This document shows, piece after piece, positions 1 through 10,772 of a stretch of 64,000 nt of DNA. Origin of the DNA: Lichtheimia corymbifera B2541. Lineage: Eukaryota; Mucoromycota; Mucoromycetes; Mucorales; Lichtheimiaceae. Below the pieces are notes generated by a model. The model searched no databases and was not told the origin of the DNA. It saw only the letters and a program-made list of their open reading frames with translations. Every line of letters starts with the position of its first letter. The stretch's first letter is position 1. Position numbers and translations under genes: made by a program. Where the stretch lies: the NCBI GenBank assembly GCA_000697475.1, contig JNEU01001031.1, positions 1 through 64,000 of the forward strand, in the 5' to 3' direction.

Positions 1-670
1 CACCCACGCCTCCCTTTTCTTTTCCAGCTCGCTCATAGATCAAAGAACATTTAGACTTATAGATTAGACTTTTATTGTATCCGATTTTCTAGCTGCACTC
101 GCTCAATAAAGCGGAGAAATTAGATCACAGCATTCATGTGTGTCAGGTTTGACACCGATGGACTTGCTTCATTGTCAGGAGAGTCTTTGACTGACAATGA
201 AGAGCTAGTCCGGAGGACTAGCTCAAACCTGACACATGAATCTTCCCACCCACGCCTCCCTTTTCTTTTCCAGCTCGCTCATAGATCAAAGAACATTTAG
301 ACTTATAGATTAGACTTTTATTGTATCCGATTTTCTAGCTGCACTCGCTCAATAAAGCGGAGAAATTAGATCACAGCATTCATGTGTCAGGTTTGACCGA
401 TGGACTTGCTTCATTGTCAGGAGAGTCTTTGACTGACAATGAAGAGCTAGTCCGGAGGACTAGCTCAAACCTGACACATGAATCTTCCCACCCACGCCTC
501 CCTTTTCTTTTCCAGCTCGCTCATAGATCAAAGAACATTTAGACTTATAGATTAGACTTTTATTGTATCCGATTTTCTAGCTGCACTCGCTCAATAAAGC
601 GGAGAAATTAGATCACAGCATTCATGTGTCAGGTTTGAGCTAGTCCTCCGGACTAGCTCTTCATTGTCAA
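1..670. repeat. Tandem array of hairpin-forming repeat units
   Basis: A unit of about 242-246 bp begins at 1, 247 and 489 with near-identical sequence. Each unit carries a conserved core of about 135 bp (CACCCACGCCTCCC to GATCACAGC) bounded by inverted arms: TTCATGTGTCAGGTTTGA on one side and its reverse complement TCAAACCTGACACATGAA on the other. Inside the arms is a second dyad (CTTCATTGTCAG / CTGACAATGAAG) and a perfect palindrome GCTAGTCC-GGA-GGACTAGC style stem. In the third unit the palindrome segment (about 637-669) is present as the reverse complement of the version at 425-475. This is seen directly. I infer tandemly arrayed terminal-inverted-repeat elements or a satellite derived from them; no coding capacity is visible. 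The array probably continues left of the window. Confidence 0.85.
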
Positions 671-681
671 GCAGGCAGACT

Positions 682-1236
682 CTAATAGAGGCAAAGATGC
701 AGAGAGGCGTGTTTGTGTACCTGAGCTAAAAACTCAGCATTTCAGGGACAATGCATGGCAGGTACACATACGTGATTTCCAATGCATACAGTGGCAGCTA
801 ACATGTACTTTTTTTCCATTCCCAGTTTTTGCCCAATCCACTTGATGGAAACGATGCACCTGCTCCAGACATTCATCTCCATGATCCAACTTTGTTGATC
901 CGAGCTGATTTGACCGAGTTACGCTCAAACAAAGAGCATATCAGCCCATACATGCAGCATGCACTATCTACCTCAACTAATGTCTCTTTATTTGAGCGTA
1001 ACTCAGCCAAATCAGCTCGGATCAACAAAGTTGAAGCATGGAAATGTCGACTGGAGCAGGCGCCTCATTCCCATCAAGTAAATTGGGCAAAAGATGAAAT
1101 GGAAAAAAAAGTGCATGTCAGCTGCCAATGTATGACCGCTATTGAATCGTCCATTAACTATCATGCGTTCGCCCTTTCTGTTCACCCCAAACAGATGTGC
1201 TACATAAACACGCCCCTCTGCATCTTTGGCTCTATT
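682..1236. mobile_element. Fold-back (MITE-like) element, about 250 bp terminal inverted repeats
   Basis: The left arm (about 682-935) and right arm (about 985-1236) are reverse complements of each other at roughly 80-85 percent by eye, leaving only about 50 bp of spacer. The outer ends carry the terminal motif GAGGCAAAGATGCAGAG (688-704) and its complement CTCTGCATCTTTGGCTC (1216-1232). The stretch around 875-930 (GTTGATCCGAGCTGATTTG) is matched inverted at about 1005-1025. Open frames here on both strands encode the same peptide twice because of the inverted repeat, and are not genes. No transposase is visible, so the element is non-autonomous. A diverged single-arm copy lies at 5528-5745. 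Confidence 0.8.
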
Positions 1237-1709
1237 ACGTTCAAGCTACTTGACAATCAACAAAAACCACTTGTCATATAGCATCACGCTTACAGCATAT
1301 GTAAAACATAAAGATGCCTGTATCTCTAAACTTTACAATGAAACGTGGGGTCTTCAATCGAACAAAGTTGCTCGTCGGGGTGAAGCGCACCTTGGGTGCA
1401 AGTTTCACGATCAAGCCCGATTTCGCAAATGGTCGTCTAAAAAAATCCAAGAGGTCGACCCCTGATCCACTTTGGCTGGTGGTGACATTGCGAAATCTAG
1501 GATTGGCCACCTCGATCGTGAAACTTCTACACAAGATACTTTCGGCCCTGATGAGCAACTTTGTTCGATTGGAGACCCCACATTTCATTGTAAAGTTTAG
1601 AGATACAGGCAACTTTAGGTTTTACATATGCTGTAAGCGTGATGCTATATGGAAAGTGGTCTTTGTTCAATGTCAGTCGCCTCTCTTACATTAGAGCCAA
1701 AGATGCAGG
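1215..1709. mobile_element. Second fold-back element sharing its left terminus with the previous one
   Basis: The left arm from 1215 (CTGCATCTTTGGCTCTA) through about 1370 is matched inverted by about 1549-1709, ending in AGAGCCAAAGATGCAG. Inner sequences (GCAAGTTTCACGATC near 1398 and GATCGTGAAACTT near 1514) also pair, so the element is nearly palindromic over its full length. The terminal motif is the same as that of the element at 682-1236 and is physically shared with it, giving alternating inverted termini at 688, 1216 and 1693. Part of this element resembles the AATGAAGTGTGGGTTC / ACAAAGTTGATCAGC repeats of the right-hand inverted repeat (59.1-64.0 kb). Non-coding. Confidence 0.75.
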
Positions 1710-2154
1710 AAGACTTGGATGGTGTCACAAGCCCAGGTGCAGGAGTTGAAGGGTCGATCCTATTGGTGGAGGGTGCATGATGGTGTTGTGATGTAGCTTG
1801 AGACCGTTAGTAGCTCTCAAACGATCATGCGTTTGTAAGCTTAGATATGCATGCGTATTATAAACCATTGAACGACGACGAATAAACAAAAGGCTCTCTT
1901 CCCAACTTCTTACCGTAGGGTACGGATGGACACGGTATTGTCAACGCGCCTTTTACCCTAGCGGTGTTGAAGGAAGGACAGGTTGGCGACCGCGTTTTAT
2001 GTATTTTTCTCCAACGTGAGAGTCTCCCTTGTGTATCTTATCCCCATGCACATTGTATCGCGCGTACGTTGTGAGTGGTGTTCAGTTAGCGTATACGCTG
2101 AGCATCACTGCAGTTGAAGATCCCTCGCTACAATGGATATTTACCCCTATGTGT

Positions 2155-2262
2155 TTATAGTAAGGTCCGCCTATGATAGCCAGTAATGCAGTTTTTTTTT
2201 CAAGTTGAGCATGATATGGTCAATAATCCAAAAATGATCACTGGATCTGAAAGTATCTTGTT
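2155..2262 (+). repeat. Dispersed direct repeat, copy 1
   Basis: This segment matches 5845-5945 at roughly 80 percent by eye, in the same orientation, including GGTCCGCCTATGATAGCC and AATAATCCAAAAATGATCA. Non-coding; probably part of the same composite repeat as the fold-back elements, because at both sites it lies downstream of the GGTGGAGGGTGCATGA-type block. Confidence 0.6.
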
Positions 2263-3348
2263 TGAAAGTGAATGAAGTGTGAGACGTAAAACTGTTGGTC
2301 ATCATGTCTCGCAAGAAGGTCGCCCCAGGATGATTTGTTTCTAGTTGACAGCATAGAAAATGACCATCGACGTTAAGCCTAAGAGGCTTTTAGCATTACA
2401 AGATGCTTTTCGATGCGCTGACCATTTCTAGAATACTAACCATACCATGTTTGATTGTCCAATCTTTATGTATGCATTAGTACGAGTGATCTTTTTATCG
2501 ATGATGGGAGCGTGATTGATATGTACATGTATGCAAAGTGAGGGAGTTCTTTTTTTGGATAAAGGACAACATCAAGCATGCTTCGAAATGGGTTGAGTAA
2601 AAAACAGGCTGGTGATTGGAGACCTGGTAGTAAGGCAATGGCTGTTGTTGGATCATCATTATCGTGTAAAGTGTAAAATGACACACACCCTTTTGCTGTA
2701 CGTGAGGATCATTCATTTTATTTACGTATACCTATTATTGTCTATCATGAAGATGAAGGAAGGTGATAATGATTGGTGTAAAGGGTAGGTAATTGAGTGG
2801 CCTCAGTGTAGTAGCAGTGGGAGATTTAAATTGGGGAGGGTAGCTCCACGACTTGAGACAGCGCTTCTTTTCTTTTTTATCCCTCCTCTGCTTTTATCCC
2901 ATTCACGACATGCCGATCGAGGTAATGTATTATAAAAGAGTGCTCTTGTTGGTTGTGAGGTATTAATGTAGTTCTGAACAGGCGTACTCAAGTGTGCCCA
3001 AGTGCTGAGGAATGAACGTGTTTGGTGGTTGCCATGGCGATACCGTTGCTTCCTCTTGTTCATTGCTATTCCCGCTCTACGGTTGGCGTCAACAGGTACA
3101 TCCAGACCCCAATGTTGCAACAGAGCTTGTTCCATTGATGTGTTGGCTTTATAGAGGGCAAGTTTGGTTTCAAGGCCTTAGCTCCGTTGGCGTTCCGTGT
3201 CAGCTCAACCACGCTACACCATGGTTTTCAGTTTCCAGTAACCAACAACAAAGGGTCTTTGTGTATATGCAAGAGGCAAGTGCAGTGAAGACAATGAAGA
3301 AACCTTTATGTACGTGTGTGCTAAATGAACGATGAATGATGCTTTATG

Positions 3349-3419
3349 GAATAGGTTTATGGTCAGGCAATGCAGCTTTGGGCATCGTCATCTTTTGGGT
3401 TCGACTCCCAGCCTGCACC
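3349..3419 (+). pseudogene. tRNA-like relic with intact B box
   Basis: GGTTCGACTCC at about 3398-3408 is a perfect Pol III B box, sitting in a good T-arm (TTGGG / CCCAG stem, 7-nt loop). Upstream, GTTTATGGTCAGGCAA resembles a tRNA D-arm/A box, and ATGC/GCAT at about 3370-3384 can form a short anticodon-like stem. However, the acceptor 3' strand (CCTGCAC) has no good partner and the anticodon loop is 8 nt. I read it as a decayed tRNA or a tRNA-derived element rather than a working tRNA. Confidence 0.3.
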
Positions 3420-4365
3420 TTTCGGCCGGTTGACTGCAGTGCTCTTCGTGATAGTCTGGTGTTTACCCTTCGAAGATTGGGAAGGTTGAGGATGATTCTT
3501 TCTATCGACAGGATGAATGAGAACAACAATGAAAGCGATGTCTTGTTGCATGGATCGAACTAGCCCTGGATGAATCGCGGAATGCGGATGCTGATAACAA
3601 CACTTCACCTTTACATATCCAACATGACAACAACAGAACTTGCTAAAGGAGCGCTCAGCTGGTAACGACAATCGGACAGCCTACCATGTTGAGAATCTGC
3701 TGGGTTGATAGAACGTTATGCCATTCGTGATCATGGAGGTGGCTACGGTCACTGAACACCTACATTGTGATTACACACACGAGTCAACGATCAAAGTATA
3801 GGAGATCCAATATCAGCCTTTTCTTGGTTGAAATACATGCGGCTGCAGTAATCAACACGCGACCCCTTAAAGTCGACCTACATGACAACAACGAATTCTT
3901 TGAATCATCACGTATACGGACCTTGCTAGTGTACAACAGCATTTCTCTCCTTGATCGATTGATGACATTAGCCTCGACTTTCCTTTCATACACCACCACT
4001 CACAACATCTTATTTCTCGGAGCTTTGAGCACAGCAAGTGATTTGTTAAAGCAGACAGGTGTCATTGTTTGATGATGGATGTCGCCTCCTTGTTTATCCC
4101 GGATGCTGATGAATGCATGGACAATCAATCAAGACTAGTTGTGAAGGCGCCTCATCAATTTATCAGTCATCATTGTTTTTCCAGGCCATGATCACAAAAT
4201 ACCCACGCCCACCATGCAGACATAAACAACGATGTTGTCGCCAACTTCTACTCCCATACACCTCTTTCTTCCCATCATATCACTCTTTGATTGCTGCCGC
4301 CTTCAAATCCCAAGTTGACGTGAGTATCTCATTTCTTATGATATTGTTGTGTATAAAGCTAATCT

Positions 4366-5448
4366 TTGTCGGTCATTCAACATAATACAGTATATCCGAT
4401 TTTCTCATTAGCATGTGGATATCTGAAGGTGTGGAAACTCACGCGGTGGGGAAGATATCGGGATGCGATTGGCGTGTACACAGCAGCGGATGGCATGATC
4501 GAGTCAGTGGATATACCGAGGTGTCGAAGCAATGCTCACCACCAAGGAGGTCATATGCGACGAGTGCTATTGCCCCAGCCGTACAAAGCCAAGCCTCTAC
4601 CGCCGATATTGATTGTGGTGCAATACACAGCAAATGGTGCCTTCTTCCGGTGCATAAATGAATACACTCTGATGATCAGAAAACGTCGACCATTATCAGC
4701 AATCATCATCGTGTTTTGCATCCACAACACTACGGAAGGATTTAAAAATCTGACGTACGAATGTGAGCATACGATTTTGCAAAGAAGTACATTGCCATGG
4801 ATGGGCGCGAAAGTGCCACTTTATCAGCGGTGGAACTATATTGGCACATCTACAGCACCAACCACTGCATCCGCTGGCCGCAATAGGCCATTTTCTCATT
4901 GAACAGCAAACGTCTATGTATCTTGACTATTGCCAAAAAGGATGACCCAACGATCAAACTGCTGTATGAGATCGCCAAGCGCGTGTTTCAAGATGAAGCA
5001 ACTGAGGAGGACGCACGGCAAGATGCCATCATCACCGTATGCAACAAGGCAAAGTCGCAATTCAACAAAGCAACATCACTGTTGGAAGAAGATGTTTCTG
5101 ACCCGCGAGCTCGAAAACCTACGATGAATTGCTTTACTGATCGGTTACAACTGATGGATAGTTTGCGCATCAAGTATACCCCGAGCCCTGCAAGCCCGTC
5201 AACTACAACAACAACTGAGCAATCTGCACCTCTACCCCGATCTGATGATGGGCAATTTGTGGATGATTACAGAAAGGAACAATTACAGAAAGGAACATGG
5301 CCCCGGCATGAGCTGGAATGACATTCAAGCTGCAAAGTATGCTGGATTATTGAAGACATATACAAACGTGAAGAGTGTCCAATCAGCCTATTATCGTGCA
5401 AATCGCCAAAAGAGAAAGACAAAACGCCAAAAGAAGAAATGGGCATGA
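4366..5448 (+). pseudogene. Frameshifted gene of a nuclease-like (PD-(D/E)XK-type?) repeat family
   Basis: Four successive reading frames read like one protein. The frame from 4366 has an LPPILIVVQ block followed by ...CINEYTLMIR and ...IIIVFCIHN. The frame from 4763 has CHGWARKCHFISGG and IGHFLIEQQ. The frame from about 4930 has DDPTIKLLYEIAKRVF. The frame from 5282 has YRKEHGPGMSWNDIQAAKY and a lysine/arginine-rich end (stop at 5448). The PPILIxxQ block resembles the E-x-Q/K core strand of PD-(D/E)XK nucleases in a family I recall as abundant in Mucorales genomes, but the acidic residue expected before Q is replaced (IVVQ). The third break is explained by an exact 16-bp tandem duplication (5266-5281 and 5282-5297), which shifts frame by one. 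No in-frame ATG starts the later segments. Family assignment is from memory and tentative; the frame breaks are seen. Confidence 0.5.
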
Positions 5449-5527
5449 GGATGGATTATTCTTCCTCCTGTGTTTATTACCTTATTACTCAAGGAGCATG
5501 TATGGAATACTCGTTGTATGATCGTAG

Positions 5528-5850
5528 TTTAGTCAAATTAGCTCGGATCAAGGTACTTGAATCATGGAAATAAATGTCTGGAGCAGATGCATCGTTCCCA
5601 TGTAGTGGATTCGCAATAATGCTGATTGGAAGTAAGTGGCTGTTAGCTGCCAATGTATGACCTGGGAATACTGTTTGCGTATGGGGTTCTATAAACTCAG
5701 TTACACAAACACGCCCTCTGCATCTTTGGCTCTATCAGGGTCTAGCGACAATGAACAAATGTCACCACCAGCCAAAGCGATAGAGCCGTCCATCCCATTG
5801 GCGGAGTGTGCATGAAGAATCTTTTCCCCACCTGCCCTACGTATAATAAG
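5528..5850 (+). repeat. Diverged partial copy of the left-edge fold-back elements
   Basis: TCAAATTAGCTCGGATCAA (near 5536) through CTGCATCTTTGGCTCTATC (near 5722) follows the right arm of the 682-1236 element, with several small indels. The following AATGTCACCACCAGCC matches, inverted, the interior of the 1215-1709 element. This shows the two elements travelled together and then suffered internal deletion. Confidence 0.65.
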
Positions 5851-7890
5851 GTCCGCCTATGATAGCCCATATAGAGTCTTTTTCAAGCTAAACATGGCAT
5901 GGTGAATAATCCAAAAATGATCAATGGATCCGGAAGTATCTCTTGTGGAGGGATGAGAATAAGAGTGGTGTCATGATTAGTGTTCTGTAAAGTATGATCG
6001 AGTCGTCGGGAAATACTTTGATGCGATAGCATACAGTAGATATCAGTGAAAGTTGAACATGGAAAAATAATTTGGAGTTGTAAAAGATTTATTGTTGGGG
6101 AGCAATGGGTTTATAATGCTGGTGGGTGATGAGGGAATAATTGTTGATTGGCAGGCGTTATAAGTTGGGGATGGTGAGCGTTATTATGTTGGTGCATGTC
6201 ATGCAAGCCATTTCTGTCCGTGGTTCGGCTGAACAACGCTTGCAAGCAATAGGCTTTTCGTTGTATTCTGTAGGTGCATATGTATGTGGAGAACGAGAGA
6301 GTCGAACTTTAGTAAAAAGGTTCTTCACCTTCACATATCCTATAAAATGAACCCCAAACTCACGCTTGCTGGTAGCCCAAAGAAGGATGATAAGTATCCC
6401 ATTACCATGCTTCCCAAAGCATCCCATCTCGCTCGCCCCTCTTACCTTTTTTATGTGATTGATGCCATGAAAACGGCTCCGAGGGCGCCTATACACAGTT
6501 ATCACACACCCCATTAGAATAAAATGTCACGAATATGGGCGAGTGCTTGTTTACCTCGTTGCAAAAGCCATATACTAATTGCTTCGGCGAAGGGATTTGA
6601 TCTACAATGGTTCATGAGCTGTCGTGTCATCAAGTGGCCCTGTGGGCCGTGTAGTGAAAAGAAAAGAAAAAGATCAAAGGCTGTCAGTTTACCATTGTCA
6701 TGTATTTCGCTCCAAGAAGCTTCCTTGTTATAACTCATGGCGCGAAAGAGACAGTAGGCATGTATATACTTAAGTCACCAACAATGGAGGCGCCAATTTC
6801 CCTTCATATTGAGGCTGCCATTGGGCCTACAAATGTACGCACCGCAAAGGGTCCATCAAGAAACACAGCCAGCAATGAGCACACCAAGTGGTAAAGCAAT
6901 CAAGTGAGCTACATATTAGATGAATTAGTGAGTGCCATCACATAAAGACTATCCTTGAGACTTACCAAAGGCCATTGATGATGAATACAAGTAGAAGAAA
7001 GAAAGGGCGCATGATAGTGTTGGTGACAACATCCTTGTTTATATGTGAGTCGAGGGCGTGAGAATTGTTGTCCTGATGGATCGAACTGATAAAGTGGTCA
7101 AGCATCTTGGAAATTTCTCTTTGTAGGAGACAAAAGTATGTCCCAAATGCACCTATGGGGTCAACTTTGAGGTGATGGATGTTCAAATACATGTGATGGA
7201 TTAATTAATGCACAGGGCAAAGACTTTTGTTGGTATGGGGCCAGCCGACTTTCACACATGGATGGATCATCTATCATATCCTGCATGCCTTGGATGGCAT
7301 TCGATTTTCAAATTGATGCGTGCCTTTGGCTTTTCACCCAAAAAGGGGAGGGACGTCCTTGACCACATATATGCACGCGTGCATATAGCCATGTCAATCA
7401 AAACCTTGTTCACAAATGACACCTTCTTTATTCGTATGGTACAAGGTAGTACATACATATCATGATGGGCTACATCTATCAGCTAGTATGTCCTTTCGTA
7501 GATTACGTGAATATAATGATGAGCAATACAAAAGGGTAGATGGCATATTGATTGGCTGGCGTTATGATGTTGGTGGGTGATGAAATAATGCTGAGCGGAG
7601 GGCGTTATAGCTATAACTATACGTTCTGTCGGTGCTGCATGGTTTGCTAATCTTGCATGGTAGCAGTAATATGCAAAAAGAAACGTATGCGTTGCCGCGT
7701 TGCTTTGTTATAGTGCTCAACCACTCGTTTGCTATACTGGTTGCTATCCACAAGACGCAGTCGTGCTATACAATGTCGTGTTCAATCGCGTGCTTCCTCA
7801 AAGCGATTGCGAGTTGAGATTCATAAAAGAGGAGAAAGCCAAATTGGCGTTAACGTGGCAATCAAAACAAGGCGGTCCTCAGTCTCCATG

Positions 7891-7975
7891 CCAACATTAC
7901 TGCCTCCCCCCTGCCATCCAACATTAATCTGGTCACCCGCCAACATTAATCTGCCATCATCCAACATTATCTCGC
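7891..7975 (+). promoter_or_regulatory. Four spaced copies of CCAACATTA motif upstream of a permease gene
   Basis: CCAACATTAC (7891), CCAACATTAATCTG (7918), CCAACATTAATCTG (7940) and CCAACATTATCTCG (7961) recur about every 21-27 bp, 265-350 bp upstream of the ATG of the MFS permease at 8240. The spacing near two helical turns suggests a regulator array or a decayed minisatellite; no known factor is assigned. Confidence 0.3.
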
Positions 7976-8239
7976 CACCCTAAAAAATAAACCTCTTGGT
8001 CACCAAAATTATCTTTTCATGTTCAACTCACTGGTATCTACTGTATTAGCGAACCGTGAAACTACCATAAAGATCAGGAACCCGAAAGATGGGGATCAAT
8101 TGCCCTATTTCGGCGAATCCGAAACACTAAACTCTGCTGGGTTTTTGTAATCCGCCCTTGTGTCACGTTAACACACTCTATTAAAAAGGTCACGTCAAAA
8201 ATTGTTGATTTCTCGCGCTTTTTTTAAGCCCATTGTAAT

Positions 8240-10074
8240 ATGCAGCAGCGTAAAAACGATACAGATGTTTGCATCACCACTGTCGACAACAATCTAGATA
8301 TCAAAGGGACCACGACAACGGATGCAATGGTGGTGCGACGACGATTAAAGCAAAAGCTTGATCTGCGATTCGTTGTATGGGCTTTTCTCGGTTATTTTGC
8401 CACGTATCTTGATCGAAGCAACTTGCGTAAGGAGTATGAGAAAAAGTATCATATGGGATGCTGACAGTGGTTTATTGTTTTTGGGATCAGCGAATGCATA
8501 TGTTAGTGGCATGAAGGAAGATTTGCTCCTTGAATCATCCGCTTACAACTGGGCCGATACCGTCATGCGTCTTGGGTACAATCTGTAAGTGCAAAACAAA
8601 AATATAATCGTTTTGGTCATTCAATGCATATCTATCACAGGGTCCAGATCCCTGGATGCTTGATATTACCCAAGGTGTACCCAAGATGGTTTCTTCCCAC
8701 ACTCCCCTTGTTGTCTGGTGTCATTCAATGCTGCATGTCGCTAGTCAAAAACCACCAAGGTTTATTAGCTCTCAGATTTTGCCTCGGTCTCGCTCAATCG
8801 GTAAGTGTATTACTGCATGAGAAGAACGATCCCGATTTTGATACCTATGCAGATCTTTCAACCAGGGATAGTTTTCCTCTTGGGAAATTGGTACATCGAG
8901 CAAGAGGTGACAAAACGTGTTAGCATTTACAAAGCATCCATGGGAGTCTCAGGTAACGTTCAAGGGGAAAGTCATTGGCATTATGGACTAAATGAGATGA
9001 TTGATTGCATACATATAGGAGCGGTTGGGGGTCTTATTGCTGGCTCCATTGTGGAAACCATTGCCGACAAAACAGGGCTTCGTGCATGGCAATGGCTCTT
9101 TGTTGTTGAAGGATTAATTGCTATCTTTGTCGGAATCCTCGGATATTTCATGGTGCCCAATTACCCACATCAAGCAACATCATGGATCACTGAACAAGAA
9201 CGCACGGTCACCATGGAAAGGCAGGCTTCACAAAAACGAGAGATATCAGCGGCACCTTATAGTTGGAGAATGTATGTGTTGTTGGATCATTGATATCCAT
9301 TGTACTCATTGTGTTGTATTTCATTGTGCATGTCCAACCGCTAATCACCGACTTTTTACATAGCCTCAAGCAAATTCTCCTGAGACCTTATACCTGGTTG
9401 ATGACATACATTGCAATGTCAGCACTCTTCATGGATTGTATGGCGAGCTTTTTTGTGGTTATAGTGAAGGATATGGGCTATGACAGCGCTTTTGCCAATT
9501 ACATGTCCACCCCACTTAATCTCTTCAATGCTTTGACGTCGCTTGCGATTGGATATTCATCCGACTGGTTTAATGATCATATTGTCCACACCGGTATTCT
9601 CGCAGCATGGGGAACCATTTGGAGTATTATTGTTTCTGCAGTCAATCACGGCAATAACCCTGCGCCATTAGTCTTCGTGGCAGCTTATGCATTCACCATC
9701 GTGGATGCAATGATATCCCTTGTCTTTGTATGGGTTATGGAAATTTACAAAGGAGACATCAATTCTCGCGCCATGGCACTTGGTCTTGTGAATGGTCTCG
9801 GGCTGCTCATTCCAAGCTTTGCAAAAGTCAAACTTTGGGTTGTCACGGATTCACCGGTATTTTGTAAGTAAATCAATTACACATAGCATCCTGTTACATC
9901 ATGCTAAAGTTTTAACCGATAGGGTTGGGAAAGATCTCAAACGTGGGCATTGGGTGTGGATCAGTGGTCGCTGTTTTGTTATCATGGTTCCTCATCCGTA
10001 TGAAATTTATGCTCCCAACCCCTATAAAGCAAACGGAGCAACACGATCATGAAGAACAAAAGGTTGATGCTTAA
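8240..10074 (+). CDS. MFS anion:cation symporter, allantoate-permease (Dal5) type
   Basis: Plasma-membrane transporter of the major facilitator superfamily, ACS/Dal5-like branch, which takes up small organic anions such as allantoate, ureidosuccinate or vitamins; the substrate cannot be told. Seven exons join in phase: 8240-8426, 8491-8584, 8641-8800, 8853-8952, 9019-9271, 9364-9863, 9923-10074, giving about 481 residues, normal for the family. After splicing, the N-terminal signature reads DRSNLPNAYVSGMKEDL and the loop before TM4 reads ALRFCLGLAQS...FQPGIVFLL, both typical of Dal5-like permeases. The last exon supplies TM12 (GSVVAVLLSWFLIRM) and a short acidic cytoplasmic tail. All introns are 52-92 bp GT-AG. 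The gene stands alone next to repeat-rich DNA. Strong on family, weak on substrate; the last splice is the least certain. Confidence 0.85.
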
Positions 10075-10772
10075 TGGATCACACATATCGAATTCCAATA
10101 CGTAGTATTTATTGATCCCCGTGGGGTCGTAGCCTCTTGTCATATGTAATGTAACAATATAATAGTTTAACTGCCCTTCCTTTCACACACCCGCATGCTT
10201 TGAGTCACTATATAAACAACACATATATCAGCTTCAGCCGTTGTTGAAACTGCAATCGCTCGACATTTATATTGACGATCGCAAAAACTAATCGTGTCAA
10301 TCTTGAGCAATGGAGGGGGCCCGATCTGGACGATATACTGCACACTATACTCCGTCACCATGGTTACACCTGGTTGCCTTGCAACCTTGACACTTTTTAG
10401 CTCTCATCCTATATTAGTTGTAAAACCTTACGTATACGCGTAGATAACACAGCGTTCGATGTCTTCTAATTATTTATCGCGTTGCACGCATCCATACAAG
10501 ATGACGTGAATAAACCAAATCGGATGCTTTGAATCATGATATGGGGAGTAAAATGATTTGTGGTTGTTGGATAAAGCATCCATCATACTGGTGATTGGTA
10601 ACCCGCTGCAAAAGTGTTGAATCCACATACAAAAGCACAATGGCTGTTGAGGGTTGACGGAACGCGCTGCTGAGAGTGAGGTTGCACACGGCTCGTGTAA
10701 CATAGAATGTTGTCAGTTCTTAAACCCCACATTTTCCCGTTACTCCGCAACTCCTCCTCTTCCCTCGCAACA
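10075..10772. other. Intergenic, nothing recognised
   Basis: No gene, RNA or repeat recognised between the permease and the cyclin-like gene. The last 100 bp (pyrimidine-rich CCTCCTCTTCCCTCGCAAC just before the ATG) looks like the leader of the downstream gene. Confidence 0.4.

Larger units (their letters stand above)
1710..4365. other. Gene-poor repeat-derived stretch
   Basis: No supportable gene is visible. About 1725-1790 repeats sequence seen at 5790-5820 and, inverted, at 61600-61665 (GGTGGAGGGTGCATGATGG versus its complement). About 2155-2262 is a direct repeat of about 5845-5945 (TAAGGTCCGCCTATGATAGCC through CAATAATCCAAAAATGATCA). A tRNA-like relic lies at 3349-3419. Short frames elsewhere lack splice logic and family resemblance. 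Confidence 0.5.
5449..8239. other. Gene-free stretch with repeat fragments
   Basis: 5528-5850 is a deletion derivative of the composite repeat at 682-1790: it keeps one arm of the first fold-back element, the terminal motif CTGCATCTTTGGCTCTA at 5722, a fragment like 1478-1500 (inverted), and the GGCGGAGTGTGCATGA block. 5845-5945 is the second copy of the 2155-2262 repeat. From 6000 to 7860 I see no convincing gene; several frames of 60-120 codons exist on both strands but overlap each other and lack family features. 7891-7975 holds four copies of a short motif (separate entry). Confidence 0.45.

Noticed and set aside
1..670. CRISPR-like or ribozyme repeat
   Set aside because: Unit length and eukaryotic context do not fit CRISPR, and no hammerhead core (CUGANGA...GAAA) could be placed in the hairpins.
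829..1281. 150-codon open frame
   Set aside because: It reads through both arms of a fold-back element; the same peptide is encoded inverted at 734-928, so it is repeat sequence, not a gene.
1274..1694. Overlapping open frames of 112 and 126 codons on opposite strands
   Set aside because: They are the two strands of a nearly palindromic element and encode the same residues.
3600..6340. Shared 18-nt segment (CTTCACCTTTACATATCC / CTTCACCTTCACATATCC) near 3606 and 6326
   Set aside because: Possible SINE head, but similarity does not extend and the B-box-like words nearby do not align.
6158..6894. Minus-strand segment with transporter-like words
   Set aside because: Fragments in several frames with stops; I could not connect them in any plausible splice order or match a family with confidence.
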